This document shows positions 35,614 through 49,376 of a stretch of DNA of 64,000 nucleotides, piece by piece. The notes below the pieces were generated by a model. That model was not told the origin of the DNA. It saw only the letters and a program-made list of their open reading frames with translations, and ran no database searches. The position numbers were made by a program, and so were the translations under genes. Positions within the stretch are counted from its first letter, which is position 1. Every line of letters starts with the position of its first letter. The stretch is from Euwallacea fornicatus (taxonomy: Eukaryota > Arthropoda > Insecta > Coleoptera > Curculionidae), in assembly GCF_040115645.1 (NCBI RefSeq), contig NC_089558.1, positions 992,001-1,056,000 of the forward strand, in the 5' to 3' direction.

Positions 35614-38129
35614 AGTATACAAAGAATAATAGTTTTCACTTAGGGCATAGTTCCAAGGTATAGTGCCATTGCGTCTATGCGAGCACAACAGTTTAGAAGG
35701 AAGAAATTCAAAATCTTCTAGTGAATTGATCTAGAAGTTCCCAAGATATCCGGGCTCATAATTTTAAAAGACCATAATTAAAACTACAGAGCAGATGTTT
35801 TACCAATTTTAATGAGCTAATATGGTGGATCTTAAACATCCCAATTTGTTTAATGTTTCAATTTCTTCCCTCTTTCATTTACGATATCATTAGAAGCAAG
35901 TGTCTTGAAAATATGGTGAATGGTTATTTCACTCCTCTTCACCGTCCTCCCAATTAACCATAATAACGCATCTGATATTAAACGTATCATTCAGATGTCA
36001 TCACGATTTGCTTATCATCAACCCAGTGAGCTGGGAAAAACTCCCCTCACCACAAACTCCTTGAATACCAAGTTTTCGTTACCTAATAGTCGACTTTCGT
36101 TTACACTGACGACCTCCACACTAAATACGTGAGTGAAATTACGCTTTAGCGTTTATCATTCAACAAATGGTGTAATTCGAAATTACATATCCAGGCCGTA
36201 CGGGCAAACACTTTCAAAATCGTATAAAAATTAATTGGAAAGTTATCAAATAACAAAATCACGCCCGATTGTGTGCATCACAAAAGCACCAGCTTGTGTT
36301 TCTCAAAGAAAACTTGGTTGGTCATTGTCATAAATCAAATTTAATAATCTTTTCGTCACTTTCAATTGAACTTCATAGCCACATCAAAATTTCATCTACC
36401 GCTTTCTCCGGTAGTACCTCGCCTAAAATGCCATTATATTAAATTCCTTTAGTTCCTATTTATAGGGTAACTGCACAAGTTCATGCAGACCATTTCAAGG
36501 CTATCGGTTGAATTAAGTTCGTTATTGATGGTGTTTCTTTAGTAATTAAGGCAAAGCGGTGAGTACCTGTACCGAGATTTGTTTTGGCGATAAGAAATTA
36601 AAATGCCGTTCGAGGCCGAAGAAATTGACCTTATGACCAATAATAAGACTTCTTTTCACTACTACTTTCCTTATATCTCCGTCAACGGCACAGAGTTGCC
36701 TTATGATGCTTTTTTACTTTCACTTCTTCGTATTACCTAAGCGATTATATCTCTTGTTTGCTAATTAGTATGATGGGTAAACCGCGTTTATGTGATCAAT
36801 GGATCATAAATTGCCTAATCCTAATCTTATTCTCGACTCAAACACGAGGGGTGAATAGCACTTAATACCCAAATACTCAACGTTGTTTAGTTTGGTGATT
36901 TAAATTATTAGATGCCCACCATGGCCACACGCACACTCTTCATAAATGCGGGCGTGCTCATCACCAAGTCCACTTCCTTCTTCTTTCTTCGTTTTGCCGC
37001 ATGCGGAGAGCTGAAGAAATAGCAAGTTAAATTTCACCGGAGAAAGAAAAGCAAGTCCGTTGGTGCCTTTCTTCTTCTGCGATATTTTCGCATCAATACA
37101 GTGAAATTTCGGGACGAGGAAATAAGTTTCGTGAAGTTCTTGTTCAGTTTTTGAGTGTGGAACATGTGTTTGAATATCAGAGGAACTTTATGGAAGATGG
37201 GAAGTTTTAATCCACGAAAAGGTTTGCGTCTTGATAGCAATTCTAGATTTTTTAAAATTAATTAACTGCATTGTTTAATAATCACGAAATTATCATTTTC
37301 CTTTTAAAATAAATCACTCGACCTCAAAAGTAGACAGATTTCTTCTTTCTTTACATAATTACACGCTTTATCCGAATAATGACTATTATCTTCTTCCATG
37401 CAATGCAGTTTTAGGATGGAAAGTTCGGCCGTTAGCACTCCTAATCCCCATAAAAGCTTCAGTATTTCCACTACGGCTTATGTAAAATTATTGTCTATTA
37501 TTATTCAGTACACAATGACTATTTCTTCTCTTATCAGGATTAAGCGATATTCCGCACAAGGAAAAACTAGATTTCTAAGGTCGACAACATCTTCTGTAGC
37601 GTGTTCCAGGGCAATCACTAATTAATAGATAATTAACGTTAACAAACGTTTTTAATAATGTCAGTGCAAGCTTCCTATATATCAAACAAAGTTGATTTAA
37701 ATTTGGCACAATTTAATGATGTAGAAGTTGGGAAAGTGGAGTGATTAAAACTTAGTCCATACCTCAATTTACAATTCGTTTAATGATAGGATTGTGAAGT
37801 TGCATGAATGGCAAAAAGTGAAGACATGGTTAGGCGGCAAGGATTGTGTAGTATTGGGTTTGATTTATGCAACGTGACAATGTTGGTGGTTGATTCGGCA
37901 TAAAGCGCCAAAAGTGTATGATCCTTTGCTTCGAGCCGAAGTATGGTGCCAAACCTGAGGTGCCACACTGTTTAGTTCAAAAATAACCAACAACTTAGCT
38001 ACAGCTAAGATTTATTGCTAAAAACTAATGATTTACGTGCCAGGAGAACGATAAAAACGAGACAAAGTAAACGACTCGCCATTTTCTCAAGACAATCGTA
38101 CTACCTGTCTCCCTCAAAAGCGGGGAGCA
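35614..38129. other. Spacer, nothing recognised
   Basis: 2.5 kb with no supported exon. The 75-codon frame at 37398-37625 has no family resemblance. Confidence 0.45.
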
Positions 38130-38262
38130 ACACTTCTCTTATCACTAAACAAAACAAGAGACTGTATACATCGGATGGCGCGGTTGCCACGTTGACTTGG
38201 GTTTAATATGACAGCATTTTTGAATCAGGTCTCAATAATCAGAGCATAGATCCCTTACGTAA
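38130..38262 (+). repeat. Dispersed repeat family, copy B
   Basis: Carries GGATGGCGCGGTTGCCACGT, then TTGACTTGGGTTTAATATGACA, and ends near CATAGATCCCTTACG. Its middle is nearly identical to copy D at 58.8 kb. Confidence 0.55.
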
Positions 38263-38349
38263 TAATAATAAGAAATAATCGAACTTACATAAAGCGAAAC
38301 AATAACAATAAGCGAGAAGTGTTAATTTACGTACTCAACGAAATCGATA

Positions 38350-38521
38350 AAAAATGTGACAAGCCGGCAACGTGACACTGAACCATGCAAGCCATGATAG
38401 TTAAGATCCTAGCAAAGGGTGTTTGACGTCATACGTTAAAAAACGTAATGGCAACGACGCTGCTCCACGGCGGATGACACGGTCTCACGTTGATTTGGGT
38501 TTAATGAGATACGGGGTCTTA
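38350..38521 (+). repeat. Dispersed repeat family, copy C
   Basis: Begins GTGACAAGCCGGCAACG, continues to GGGTGTTTGACGTCATACG, then CACGGCGGATGACACGG and CACGTTGATTTGGGTTTAAT. It lies in the same orientation as copy B, about 90 bp after it. Confidence 0.6.
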
Positions 38522-39713
38522 ATAATTAAACCTCGATAATTCTTCATATACGATGACATCCCGTATCTTATGCAATACTTTCGATGCTGTTCTCGTTAAA
38601 GTAGATTTAAGTAGAAGCTTACTCCATATCCATCTCTTTTAGTTTCTGAGGAAGATCGGAATAAAATCGATAAACTAAAACACTGTTGCTAGATGGAGGA
38701 AACTTTGATGATTGAAGGAAGCCATGCAATTTTTGTAACAGAAGTTCGTAAACATTGTTAAAATACACAATAATTAAACATTGAAATTGTTGAAATTCAA
38801 GCGCTTTTGCTTTGAGTATTACTCTCTTTATTATACGTGAAACTTTCCTTGCCAATATCAAATCGAGGAAGAGAAGAGACGAAAAAAAATAAGAGAAAAA
38901 CTCAATTAGAAAAGACCCCGTACTAGCAAACTCGTTGTAATAAACGCCACTTCGCTAGTCATATACGACAACAATTATTAAAACCCATTAAGGAGAATCT
39001 CTAAACAGTAGCTTTCTTGTTGATTCTTCAAACTGTTCCAACTAATTTATATACTACCTTGTGACGGATTTCTCTCCCGCATTCCATAATTATCGTCCTC
39101 AATCAGTACGACTTCAGCAACAGACATTATCGTAAGTGCTTTTGTAATTGCAGATCGCCCGAGTACGTCTCTGACCGAATGAAATGGGCAGAACCGATCC
39201 GGGGCCCCAAAAGTACAAGGAGTCAAACAACAAAACCAACGACAGTCGATTTTGTCTCAAAGTTCCGCACCAAGACAGGCATTTCGGCGATTTGTGCTGG
39301 AAAAGCAAGAAGAAAGAGGATATTGTAAGGTAAGGGTTGGATTAGATGCCCGATGGTGCGGCAATGTTGTTTTTGAAGATATAACACCACACCTGCAGAT
39401 AAATTCACGACAAAACAACCTCTCCAAGACTGCCCGAAAATCCGAAGGTGCCAAAGTGAGCACAATCATTCCTCCTCGGACCAATACGAACACTACTTAA
39501 GACACAATTTGTACATTAAAAGCGCAATTGAAAACCAAAATGTACGTCCCTTTTGCTCCCCTAAAAATACCCCCTGATAAATTTTCATTTTCCAGCTGCT
39601 CAGCACCCAAATAAAGAAAAATTCCATAAGGAACTACACCCCCAAAATCCTCTCGCAGGAAGTCAATCTCGGAATGTGGATATAAAAAGACCATTTAGTT
39701 GACATTCATAGAA
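38522..39713. other. Upstream region of GMC4
   Basis: No supported exon. TATAAAAA at 39681-39688 lies about 25 bp before the GMC4 start codon, close for a TATA box given the short 5' leader that would result. A minus-strand frame of 80 codons at 38619-38861 is unassigned. Confidence 0.4.
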
Positions 39714-42700
39714 ATGTCCCTGCTGAGCGTAGCAGCGAACTATGCAGCGGGAGCGGTGGGCCTATCCTTCAACCCCATGACGATTTTGGGGCTGGTTCCA
39801 GTATTTGCAGCAGGATTGATGTTTATGCAATATATCTCCGTGGATCCGGAATCGCATCCCATCAATGTATTCAAGGTGTGGTGGTATCGGATGGTTAAAA
39901 TAAGGTAATGGTCAATAAAGGGTAGTTTTAGGTACGACCCACCTACGACTTTATAGTGGTAGGGGGCGGGTCGGCAGGGGCAGTGGTGGCGTCCAGGCTT
40001 TCTGAGGTCGAAAACTGGTCTGTTCTGTTATTGGAAGCAGGTGGGGATGAGAATGAGGTGTCTGACATACCAACTTTGAGTGGGTAAGTTTTACAATTGA
40101 AACGCTTTATTTTCGACCTATTGCGGGGGATTTACGTCATCGGCATATTAGCTGGGCGGTATGTGCTTTTGGAGCCGCCGCACTGGAGTAATAAACAAAT
40201 GCCAAACGCCGTGTTGCCATTTACGTGTTCTTCCTTGGTTCTTAGCAAAATTCGCAATTAAACACTCTTACTAAAAAAAGTAAATACAGGAGTGTTTTAA
40301 GGTGAAAAAATGGAGGGTGTCCACGAACGTTCGCCATATATTCTACTCCACAGATCCTTTTTGTTCAATTCCAATTTTATAGGATCCGCTTTTGCCACAA
40401 AATAGTGACAGCTTTACACTCCCTGAATATTGCAGGTACATGCAGATGTCCCAATTCGACTGGATGTACCAAACAAGTCCCCCGACCGACTCTCCCTATT
40501 GCCTGGCCATGATCGGAGACAGGTGTAATTGGCCCAGGGGAAAAGTACGTAATGTATGATTTCACTTTCGGTCTTCGATAATTTTAATAGTGGTGCGAAC
40601 TTCAATGAACACGTCTCTGCACTCTGTAGTCGCTGAAAACATCGGGTTGTGCTGACTGTTATTATTACGGAATGTCAGACACATGCCGACCATTCAAACA
40701 TTATAACTTTCTCTCTAATTTTTTACCTTTTACTTCATAGGTTTTGGGGGGATCAAGTGTGCTAAACGCTATGATCTACGCTCGAGGGAATCGCCATGAC
40801 TATGACTATTGGGCGGAGCAGGGAAACCCTGGATGGGCCTACAATGACGTATTGCCATATTTCCTCAAATCCGAGGACAACAGAAACCCTTATTTGGCAA
40901 AAACTCCTTATCACGCCACTGGAGGGTACCTGACAGTGCAAGAGTCCCCATGGAGAAGCCCTTTGAGCATCGCATTTCTTCAAGCAGGCAAGGAATTGGG
41001 CTACCAAGTGCGAGATTGCAACGGCGCGTTACAAACTGGATTCATGCTCTCACAGGGTAAAACGCAGTAATAGCTGATTTTCGTCATATAATAATGAATT
41101 TTTTTTTGTCTTAGGAACAATCAGAAGAGGTTCCAGGTGTTCTACAGCTAAAGCTTTTTTGAGACCTGTGAGAAATCGCCCAAATTTGCATATAGCTATG
41201 TACTCGCAAGTGACCAAAGTCCTAATCGATCCTAAAACTCACATGACGACTGGAGTCAAGTTTATAAGAAATGGCAGAACTCAGTTCGTTAAGGCTAAGA
41301 AAGAGGTGATTTTGAGTGCAGGTGCCATTGGGACTCCTCACATTTTGATGTTGAGTGGGGTTAGTTTGAAACGTAATTAAAATCTAGGTTTCAAAAACCT
41401 GGTTGAAATGTGGTTTTAGGTAGGTCCTAAGGAGGATTTAGAAAAATTCAAAATTCCTGTAATAAGCGACATTAAAGTGGGGCATAATCTGCAAGATCAT
41501 ATGGGTTTGGGTGGGCTTACTTTTATAGTGGACGAACCTGTTACATTCACTAAGCATAGGTATGTATTCACACGAAAACTTGCACAAGCATGATTTCACC
41601 TGATTTCCAAATTTAAATTTGGGATTCCCGCTGCCATCGAGAGCACTAATTTGAGCTACTTTTTAATGCAATAACTGTTGCACGAATTCTCGATGTATCA
41701 CACAGAATATATATAATTTTTGTTTGTTGTTGTTCAATGTTTAGGTTTCTTGACAGGATGGTGAATCAACAGTCATTAAAGTTCATACTTACAAAAAAAT
41801 TGAGTGTATTGTCACGCTACTTTGTTGATCTGCAATAGATGTAGGACCTCCGTTTTTACTCCCAAATCTCCCCAACCACGGTCATTCCACAACACCAAAT
41901 ACTTATTCCCTCATTCCAGATACCAGACAATGCAAGTGGCGTTAGAGTACATACTAAGAGAACGGGGCCCTATGACGTCGCTAGGAGGAGTTGAAGGGCT
42001 GGCCTTCGTTAACACTAAATACGCCCCCAAATCTGGAACTTGGCCAGACATTCAATTTCATTTCGCTCCTAGCAGCATCAACAGCGACCCCGATCAAGTA
42101 ATTTTCTCAGGCTTAATCATCAAAAATCACTATCAGTTTTTCCCTATAGGTCCGCAAAATAACCGGTCTCCGAGACAGCGTCTACAACACAGTTTACAAA
42201 CCCCTAAAAAACGTGGAAACCTGGACGATCCTTCCTCTCCTCCTTCGACCTAGAAGCACCGGCTGGGTCAAATTGCTGTCCAAAGACCCCATGGTCTACC
42301 CAGACATCATCCCCAACTACTTCACTCACAAAGAGGACATTCGGGTGCTCACTGAGGGAATCAGGATAGCTTTGAACGTATCCGCTTCGAAAGCTTTCCA
42401 AAAGTTCGGGTCCAGACCTCACAAAATTCCATTCCCTGGATGCAGGGACTACGAATTCGACACTGACCAATATTGGGAGTGCAGTATGCGACATTTCACT
42501 TTCACAATATACCATCCCACATCTACTTGCAAAATGGGACCCGACTCGGACCCGGATTCCGTGGTAGATGCCCGGCTGAGGGTGTACGGGGTGGGAAAGT
42601 TGAGGGTGGCCGATGCGTCCATTATGCCCACTATTGTAAGTGGAAATACGAACGCTCCGGTTATTATGATTGGAGAGAAAGTGAGCGATATGATCAAGGA

Positions 42701-42728
42701 GGATTGGGGGATGAGAGTTATCAAATAA
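39714..42728 (+). CDS. GMC oxidoreductase 4
   Basis: Eight exons, 39714-39875, 39932-40083, 40436-40544, 40741-41056, 41115-41359, 41420-41559, 41920-42097 and 42150-42728, give 626 residues. Start chosen at the ATG giving MSLLSVAANYA. The N-terminal segment MTILGLVPVFAAGLMFMQYI followed by SVDPESHP is the anchor plus DPE motif. Family motifs: FAD motif YDFIVVGGGSAGAVVASRLSE, signature 1 RGKVLGGSSVLNAMIYARGN, signature 2 SAGAIGTPHILMLSGVGP, catalytic IYHPTSTCKMGP (His kept, VG replaced by TS) and SGNTNAPVIMIGEK (Asn). The exon-6 to exon-7 join (HR|YQTMQ) was set by exact alignment to GMC5. A second possible acceptor lies at 41744. The introns at 40084-40435 and 41560-41919 are long for this cluster. 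Confidence 0.94.
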
Positions 42729-45700
42729 TGATGGGTGTAGGAACGTTATGAATTGGGAGGATGTGATAAGCGAACACGTACAATAAGAGATAGTCGCATA
42801 TGGAGTGCAAGCAGTATGAGGGCTGCTCTGAATATGCGACCCAGTGATTGTTAAGTGCCGCTATCTATACTATTTATTGTTAAAGAGTAAATCACGGCTA
42901 GATAGTTTAGAAAGAGTGTAAACCTCTTAGTTATTTTTCGTTATGGTCAAGTAGAATCGTTTTGGAACGTTTCCCTCTGCGTGTGTATCTATTTTAGGTG
43001 GTCTAAATTCCATGTATAATATACCTACTATTAGTAACCCATATAGTTGTGCATACTAGTCATGATGATGTATGATATAATGATGTAAATATAACATAAG
43101 TTTGCGTGATTATCAGAACTGAAGTAAACATTAAAATTGTTCTTGTACCTTTTTATTTACATTATAAATTAATCTATTTTCATATTCTTTTCTGTATTGC
43201 TCAAATTCGAATAAATATACGTATCAACATAATTCTGTGCATACTTAATTTTCACCTAATTGTACCCGGAAGTTTGGCCTCTCTTTGAGGCCCAATTAAA
43301 CCAAGATGACCCGCTGGTTTGTAAAAATGTCAATAGTTATATAATATATAGTTTTTTTGCGTTTCTGGCCATTTTTTTCGACGCATATTTTGCAAAATAC
43401 CCGCAGGAGTCTCTACTCTCAATCCTAAAAATCGTTTTCAGTATATATCCAAAAGCCCTAAGCGCAATTTCAGCTGCGTTCGAAAGTGGTAGTGACGTCA
43501 GTTCTGGGCAGGATATTTGGCGAAGACTTGGGCTGCATTTAGGGCAATTTTAGCACACTTTCGGGAGTTTTCTCAATTAAAGTGTAATTCACCTCAACTT
43601 CACCATTTAAAGGTAACATACTCACGCGTAAAATGAATTAAATAGAAAACGATAACGAAAACTGCCTCTTGGATTGCCAAAACGGCATATTATTAACGTA
43701 CTGCATTAAAAAAAATTTAATTCTCGTCCAAAAAACTCCGTAAAAATGGACGTTTGCCCAAATGTCCGGTACAGGGACGCTGCATCGGTCCGATGATTGC
43801 GCGCTCCCAAAAGTTCGACTTCTAAAATCGCGAAATCCGATCTAACGCAGTGACATAATAACAGAACCATACCGACCTTTACACGCAAAACGCAATAATT
43901 ATCATCTTCCGTCTAATTAGTATAAAGTTGCTCCCCTCGTCCTAATGAGCTATTTTGTAACGCGGCCGTTACGCAACGGCAAAAGAAAACACTTGGGGCA
44001 TACGTGCACTAAGAAGCGTCTTACTCACATACTTTCTCAACCTGTTGGTAAAAGGAGAAATTCTTCGTTTCGCCTTCTGTTGAATACCAATCAGATTGCC
44101 GCCCTATCGTATTTATTATAAACAACAAATTTGTTGTTTGCTATTGTGAGCATTGAAGCCTGAAAGAGGCACGTTTTTATGATATTTAATAACGATTGAA
44201 CGCCTCCTAATAAGCCTCAATATCACGACTCTCTCTCTCTCTGAGAGTTTTTCTAATTCGGAAATGGACGTGAATCTCAAGAATAACGCGCTCACACTTT
44301 GAACGATTATACCGATTGAGATAGTTTCCGCACCTACTTTGTGAGATATAACTTTTTTGTACTTTCAAATCCACAGGAGGGAAGTCATTATTTTCAGTGT
44401 CAATGGCGAGAAATCGGCATCTTTTCCCCTCAATGCTCCACTGAATGAAAGCAAATCGTAACAAAACAATTTTTCGTAGCATTGGGAGAACTTTAATTTC
44501 CATGGCACTTGAAAACGGGGAGCGTAAAATCGTTCATTAATCACTCTAGAGGGATTAAGATTTATGAGGTTCGTTTTAGGATGGGTCTATGGCACCTCTT
44601 TGGGGAACCCTTTAGGAAACGGTGCTTTTGAGCGCTTCGTCCGCGAAAAATAGACACGTCCCCCCCTCCCAGGCACAGATGAATCCAATGGAGTAGCGTG
44701 CCGACGAAAGAACTACCCGAAACCAGTCGTTGCGACGCCTTTGACTCTTACTTTCGCTGAATTATATACCGGGTTGGTCAAATTTATAAGTGAGTTTTTG
44801 ATTTTAGCTGGAAAAAATGTATATTTTAATGTTGCTGTTTCCTAGGGCGAGGGTGAAGTGTTTTCATCCATTTAATGAAAAACAGTTACCTGCTGCCTGC
44901 TCTCTTCTTTTATTTTTCTCGTGAGTTTGGTGGATTCAGTTTCCGGATACGTCTTCTGAAGGTGAGAATACAGATAAATCTGAGGAAATTTTCTGACGAA
45001 AACTGAAATTTTTTTTTTTAATTGTGAAAGCTCACAGCTCCACTGAGAATAATCTTTTTGGTGAAATTCTATTACCGAAAAGTGAATGATGTTTTCATAA
45101 AAATCCCGATGAATTTCGTACTGCTTTGCATTTTTTCTTTCGAAAAAACCCTCGCTTTGCATTTTAATTAATTGCCCAAAAACTCCTCGTTCTGAACGGA
45201 CCGTTCATTTAGCATACACAATCGGATCAGACAATCTGTCTCATTACGCAAGAACAGAACCATCATGAATTAAAAATTAGTTTCACTTCCTGTTGTCCCA
45301 GAATTCGCAACAATTTCTCGGAGACCGACTTATTTCCGATAAACTTACCCACTTACTTATAATTGAATACCATTACGTAACGCACTACACGATGGTGAAA
45401 ATTTCATTAACAATGTTTATCATTTTTTAGTGAATTTCCTAGCAAGCATCGCCATGTAGATCATCAGATTACCTTTGATACATTATACACTTAGAGGAAA
45501 GTGGTAACGGTACCACCATGCGAATCGCCCTGAAAAGGAATGCTTGACCGCTTTCTCAATAGCAAGGATTTATTGAAACCGAAAGGTCGACCGCATTACC
45601 GCCTAATATAATAATTTTCGAAGAAAGTATCATGAAATTCATTCTTTATCTTATGTAACGCATGATGCGTTCGTTATTCTGTGGGCGGTTTTGAATCTCG

Positions 45701-46728
45701 AGCTCGAAAAGAGAAAACTAATCTTCTTTCGTTCAATCGGTTTTGAAATCTTTTTATCATTGTTTTGAAATAAAGCACAATTGAATAGTATAATGATGGC
45801 ACAGGAATTATGCTGGAAACACCACAATTCAGTGTGTCGTGAGTTAATCGTCCAACCTTGAAGAAGCCACCAAAATTCTTGGTTGAACAGGTAGAAAGAA
45901 TGCCATAAGATACTTTTCAAAAAAAAAAAAAACAAGCCCGTCCCAGCTCCGTACTTCATTAGCTTGATAATTGCTTCGCTCTTTCTCAGGCAGTAGACTG
46001 ACATGCGACGATGGCTTCATAGCTCCAAACTCTTCAATTTCAACTCCCAAACTGTAATAAATGACATTCTGTCGCTCTTTCTTGGACGATGGTGAAGAAG
46101 ATAATTTCGATTCCCACTTTTTCGAAAATCTTCAAAAAACATGAATTACTGGCTTGCTTACGTGGAAGAAGGAAGAAATGTGCAAATTTCGATTATCATG
46201 ATTCAAGGGCATGTCGCACAATACAGAATTCGCAATTACCTGCTAAACACTACTCAAGATGAAACAAACTACATGATATTCCAATATCTTCACAATGCGT
46301 AACTATCTATGTCTCAATTGCTGACGAAACGAATAACCCGTAAGCCTACTTCTTAACCCGTTTGTATAGCTTACATGATGTTTGCTGACATAAGAGGTTG
46401 CTTAAACAACTCTTTCTTTTGCATGTTTTTTCGCAGTTTTAAGAGGCACTTAGGATGAAACTTCAACAGCTTCAACGGTGACAGAGATGCTCTCTTTAGG
46501 CCACAATTCGCAAAGGAAGAAGAAACCCAAACTCCGCTTGCTAAAGATGAAAATTCGTCCACCGGATTAACCGTGGACAGAGTTTTAGATTCTTAGCATT
46601 ATCCAATTATAGTTATACTCCTGTAACCTGTCTAGTCTAACTCAAAAAAGGTTAGTTATCAAGGCCAACGAAGCAAATTTCACATGTTTCCTGCAGCTTT
46701 TCAGATATCTGTGATAATAAAGGTCAAC
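42729..46728. other. Spacer between GMC4 and GMC5
   Basis: 4 kb without a supported gene. An AATAAA at 43210-43215 could be the GMC4 poly(A) signal, about 480 bp after its stop. Minus-strand frames at 44872-45162 and 45651-46004 are unassigned and look like chance. Confidence 0.45.
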
Positions 46729-49376
46729 ATGGCTGTAGGGCACATTTTGGCAGCAACGGCTTTAAAAACAGTGGGAATAATTGGATCCACCCTCTGGATC
46801 ATTCCCCTAATTCTGGCCAGTTTAACCTTTTTCCAATATGACAAACTAGACCCTGAAGCCCCGGTAACCAACCAGAAGACTTTGTACAAAGAGTACGATT
46901 TTATTGTTGTAGGGGGAGGCTCTGCTGGGGCAGTAGTAAGACGGTCACTATTTTTTAAGCCAGATTAATCAATTAATGTCACTTTCAGGTGGCCTCCAGA
47001 CTATCAGAAGTTCCTGACTGGAAAGTGCTTCTTCTAGAAGCTGGACCGGACGAAAATGAAATTTCCGACGTCCCTTCTTTGGCTGCCTATTTACAGTTAT
47101 CCAAACTGGACTGGGCCTATAAGGTGGAAAGCACTGGAAGGGCTTGTTTAGGTAAGCGTAATATGTATAGAAGCTGCATGTTCCAATTTTCAATGTAGGA
47201 ATGAAGAATGGACAATGCAATTGGCCTAGAGGTAAAGTTCTGGGAGGATCGAGTGTGTTGAATTACATGCTGTATGTCAGGGGGCATCGGAACGATTACG
47301 ATCTTTGGGAGCAACTGGGTAAGGCTTCGCTAAATTGTGATATGCATGAATAAATGTGGGATTTAAAGGAAACCCTGGATGGAATTACAACGAAGTCTTG
47401 AAGTACTTCATAAAGTCTGAGGATAATAGAAATCCCTACCTTGCCAGAACTCCCTACCATGGTCAAGGAGGGTTACTCACAGTGCAGGAGTCACCGTGGA
47501 AAACTCCACTGGTGGTGGCCTTTGTGGAGGCTGGTATGGAGATGGGGTATCCCAATAGGTACACACTAGAAAACTAAATCATAAAATCTTGAGAATATGG
47601 TGAAGGCACTTTTTTTTTTTGCTTCAATCGCAAGATATTTTATGGAAAGTAACTAACGACCACTCGATGGTCAATGGCGAAAAAATTCAAATAGGCGAAA
47701 ATTGATGTAACTGATTAATGAAATGAAATGTCCTTATGTACATATCTAGACTCATATTTAAAAATTCCGTAATAAATTCAAGTGAAGTTGAATAGGATTT
47801 AATTAAGTTACGTAATAATCAAGAGATTACTTGTTAAGATCATAAACTTCATAGCTACGTCTGCGTAAATGCTAAAAATTAACATTTACTTTGGTTTCCA
47901 ATTTCAAGGGACATAAACGGGGCAGAACAAGCCGGGTTTATGATCGCCCAAGGCACAATTCGAAGAGGACAACGATGCTCGACCGCAAAGGCCTTCTTGA
48001 GACCTGTAAACCTCAGAAAAAATATCCACATAGCTCTCAACGCTCATGTGACCAAAGTGCTTATAAATCCAACCAATATGAGAGCATTTGGAGTGGAATT
48101 CTTCAGAAATGGTTTAATTTATATTTTTAATATTCTGCGGATATTGATAACGTTCATTACAGGTCATCGGCAAGTGGTTTTAGCCAGAAAAGAAGTAATC
48201 CTTTCGGCAGGTGCCATTAACACTCCTCAGATATTAATGCTTTCAGGAGTTGGTCCTAGGAATGAGTTGCATAAGCACCAAATTCCAATCCTGAGAGACT
48301 TGCCCGTGGGGGAAAATCTGCAGGATCATGTTGGGATGGGAGGATTAACTTTCAGGTTTATTTTTCAAAAAGAGCTAGGCCTTATAATTAACACACATTT
48401 ATAGGATCGACAAACCAGTTTCGATAGTTCAGGACAGATTCCAGGCGTTCCCGATGACAATGCAGTACGTTTTAAACGAAAAAGGCCCGATGACCACATT
48501 AGGAGGAGTAGAAGGACTGGCATTCGTCAATACCAAGTAAATAGAGTTTATTCGCGAGCGCTTAGATCGCTCTGAAATTCGCTTATGTTAGGTATCAATA
48601 CGTTTATTGATTTAGAGTTTAGGCTTCCAAAAAGTCGCTCATTTCGTCAAAATATAGTAACTTACTCATTAAAAACAATTTCCAGGTATGGAAACAGATC
48701 ATGGCCAGACATTCAATTCCATATGGCCCCGGCCAGCGTCAACTCCGACGCTGGCGCCCGAGTGCGCAAAGTCCTCGGCCTCACCGATGAGCTCTATGAA
48801 TCTGTCTATAAGCCCATAGCCAATCAGGACGTCTACACTCTCATGCCACTCCTTCTTCGACCACGTAGCAGAGGATGGGTGCGGCTGCGCAGCAAAAATC
48901 CGTTTGACGCTCCTCTGATTAATGCCAACTACTTCAATCACTCCATCGACATTAAGACCCTGGTGGAGGGTGCCAAAATCGCTATTCGCATTAGTGAGGC
49001 GAAGTCCTTCAAGAAATTTGGCAGCAGGGTACATTTGGTCCCCTTCCCCAATTGCAAACATTTGGAGTTTGCCAGTGATCAGTACTGGGAGTGCCATATT
49101 CGAACCATTTCGATGACGATTTATCATCCTGTAGGAACGTGTAAAATGGGGCCTGAGTGGGACCAGGAGGCGGTGGTTGATCCTCGATTGAGGCTCTATG
49201 GGGTGGCGGGGTTAAGGGTTATTGACACCAGTATTATGCCCACTATACCCAGTGGAAACACCAATGCTCCTGCTATTATGGTGGCGGAAAAGGGGGCCGA
49301 TTTGATCAAGGAGGATTGGTTGAACAATTATGTGTATAGGAATAATCACTTGAGGGAAAGTGAATTTAATGTTTGA
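46729..49376 (+). CDS. GMC oxidoreductase 5
   Basis: Eight exons, 46729-46935, 46989-47151, 47199-47318, 47369-47558, 47909-48111, 48163-48355, 48405-48536 and 48686-49376, give 632 residues. An in-frame ATG at 46684 would add 15 residues, but the start at 46729 (MAVGHILAATALK) aligns with GMC1 and GMC3. The anchor is STLWIIPLILASLTFF, then QYDKLDPEAP. Family motifs: FAD motif YDFIVVGGGSAGAVVASRLSE, signature 1 RGKVLGGSSVLNYMLYVRGH, signature 2 SAGAINTPQILMLSGVGP, catalytic IYHPVGTCKMGP and PSGNTNAPAIMVAEKG. It is the most consensus-like of the array and closest to GMC4. It shares the intron after CLG with GMC1, which supports common descent by tandem duplication. Confidence 0.95.

Noticed and set aside
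46684..46728. Upstream in-frame ATG for GMC5
   Set aside because: It would put 15 extra residues before the segment that aligns with the starts of GMC1 and GMC3; the stretch also contains acceptor-like sequence.
48699..49127. 142-codon minus-strand frame opposite GMC5 exon 8
   Set aside because: Shadow of the GMC5 coding strand; no independent family resemblance.
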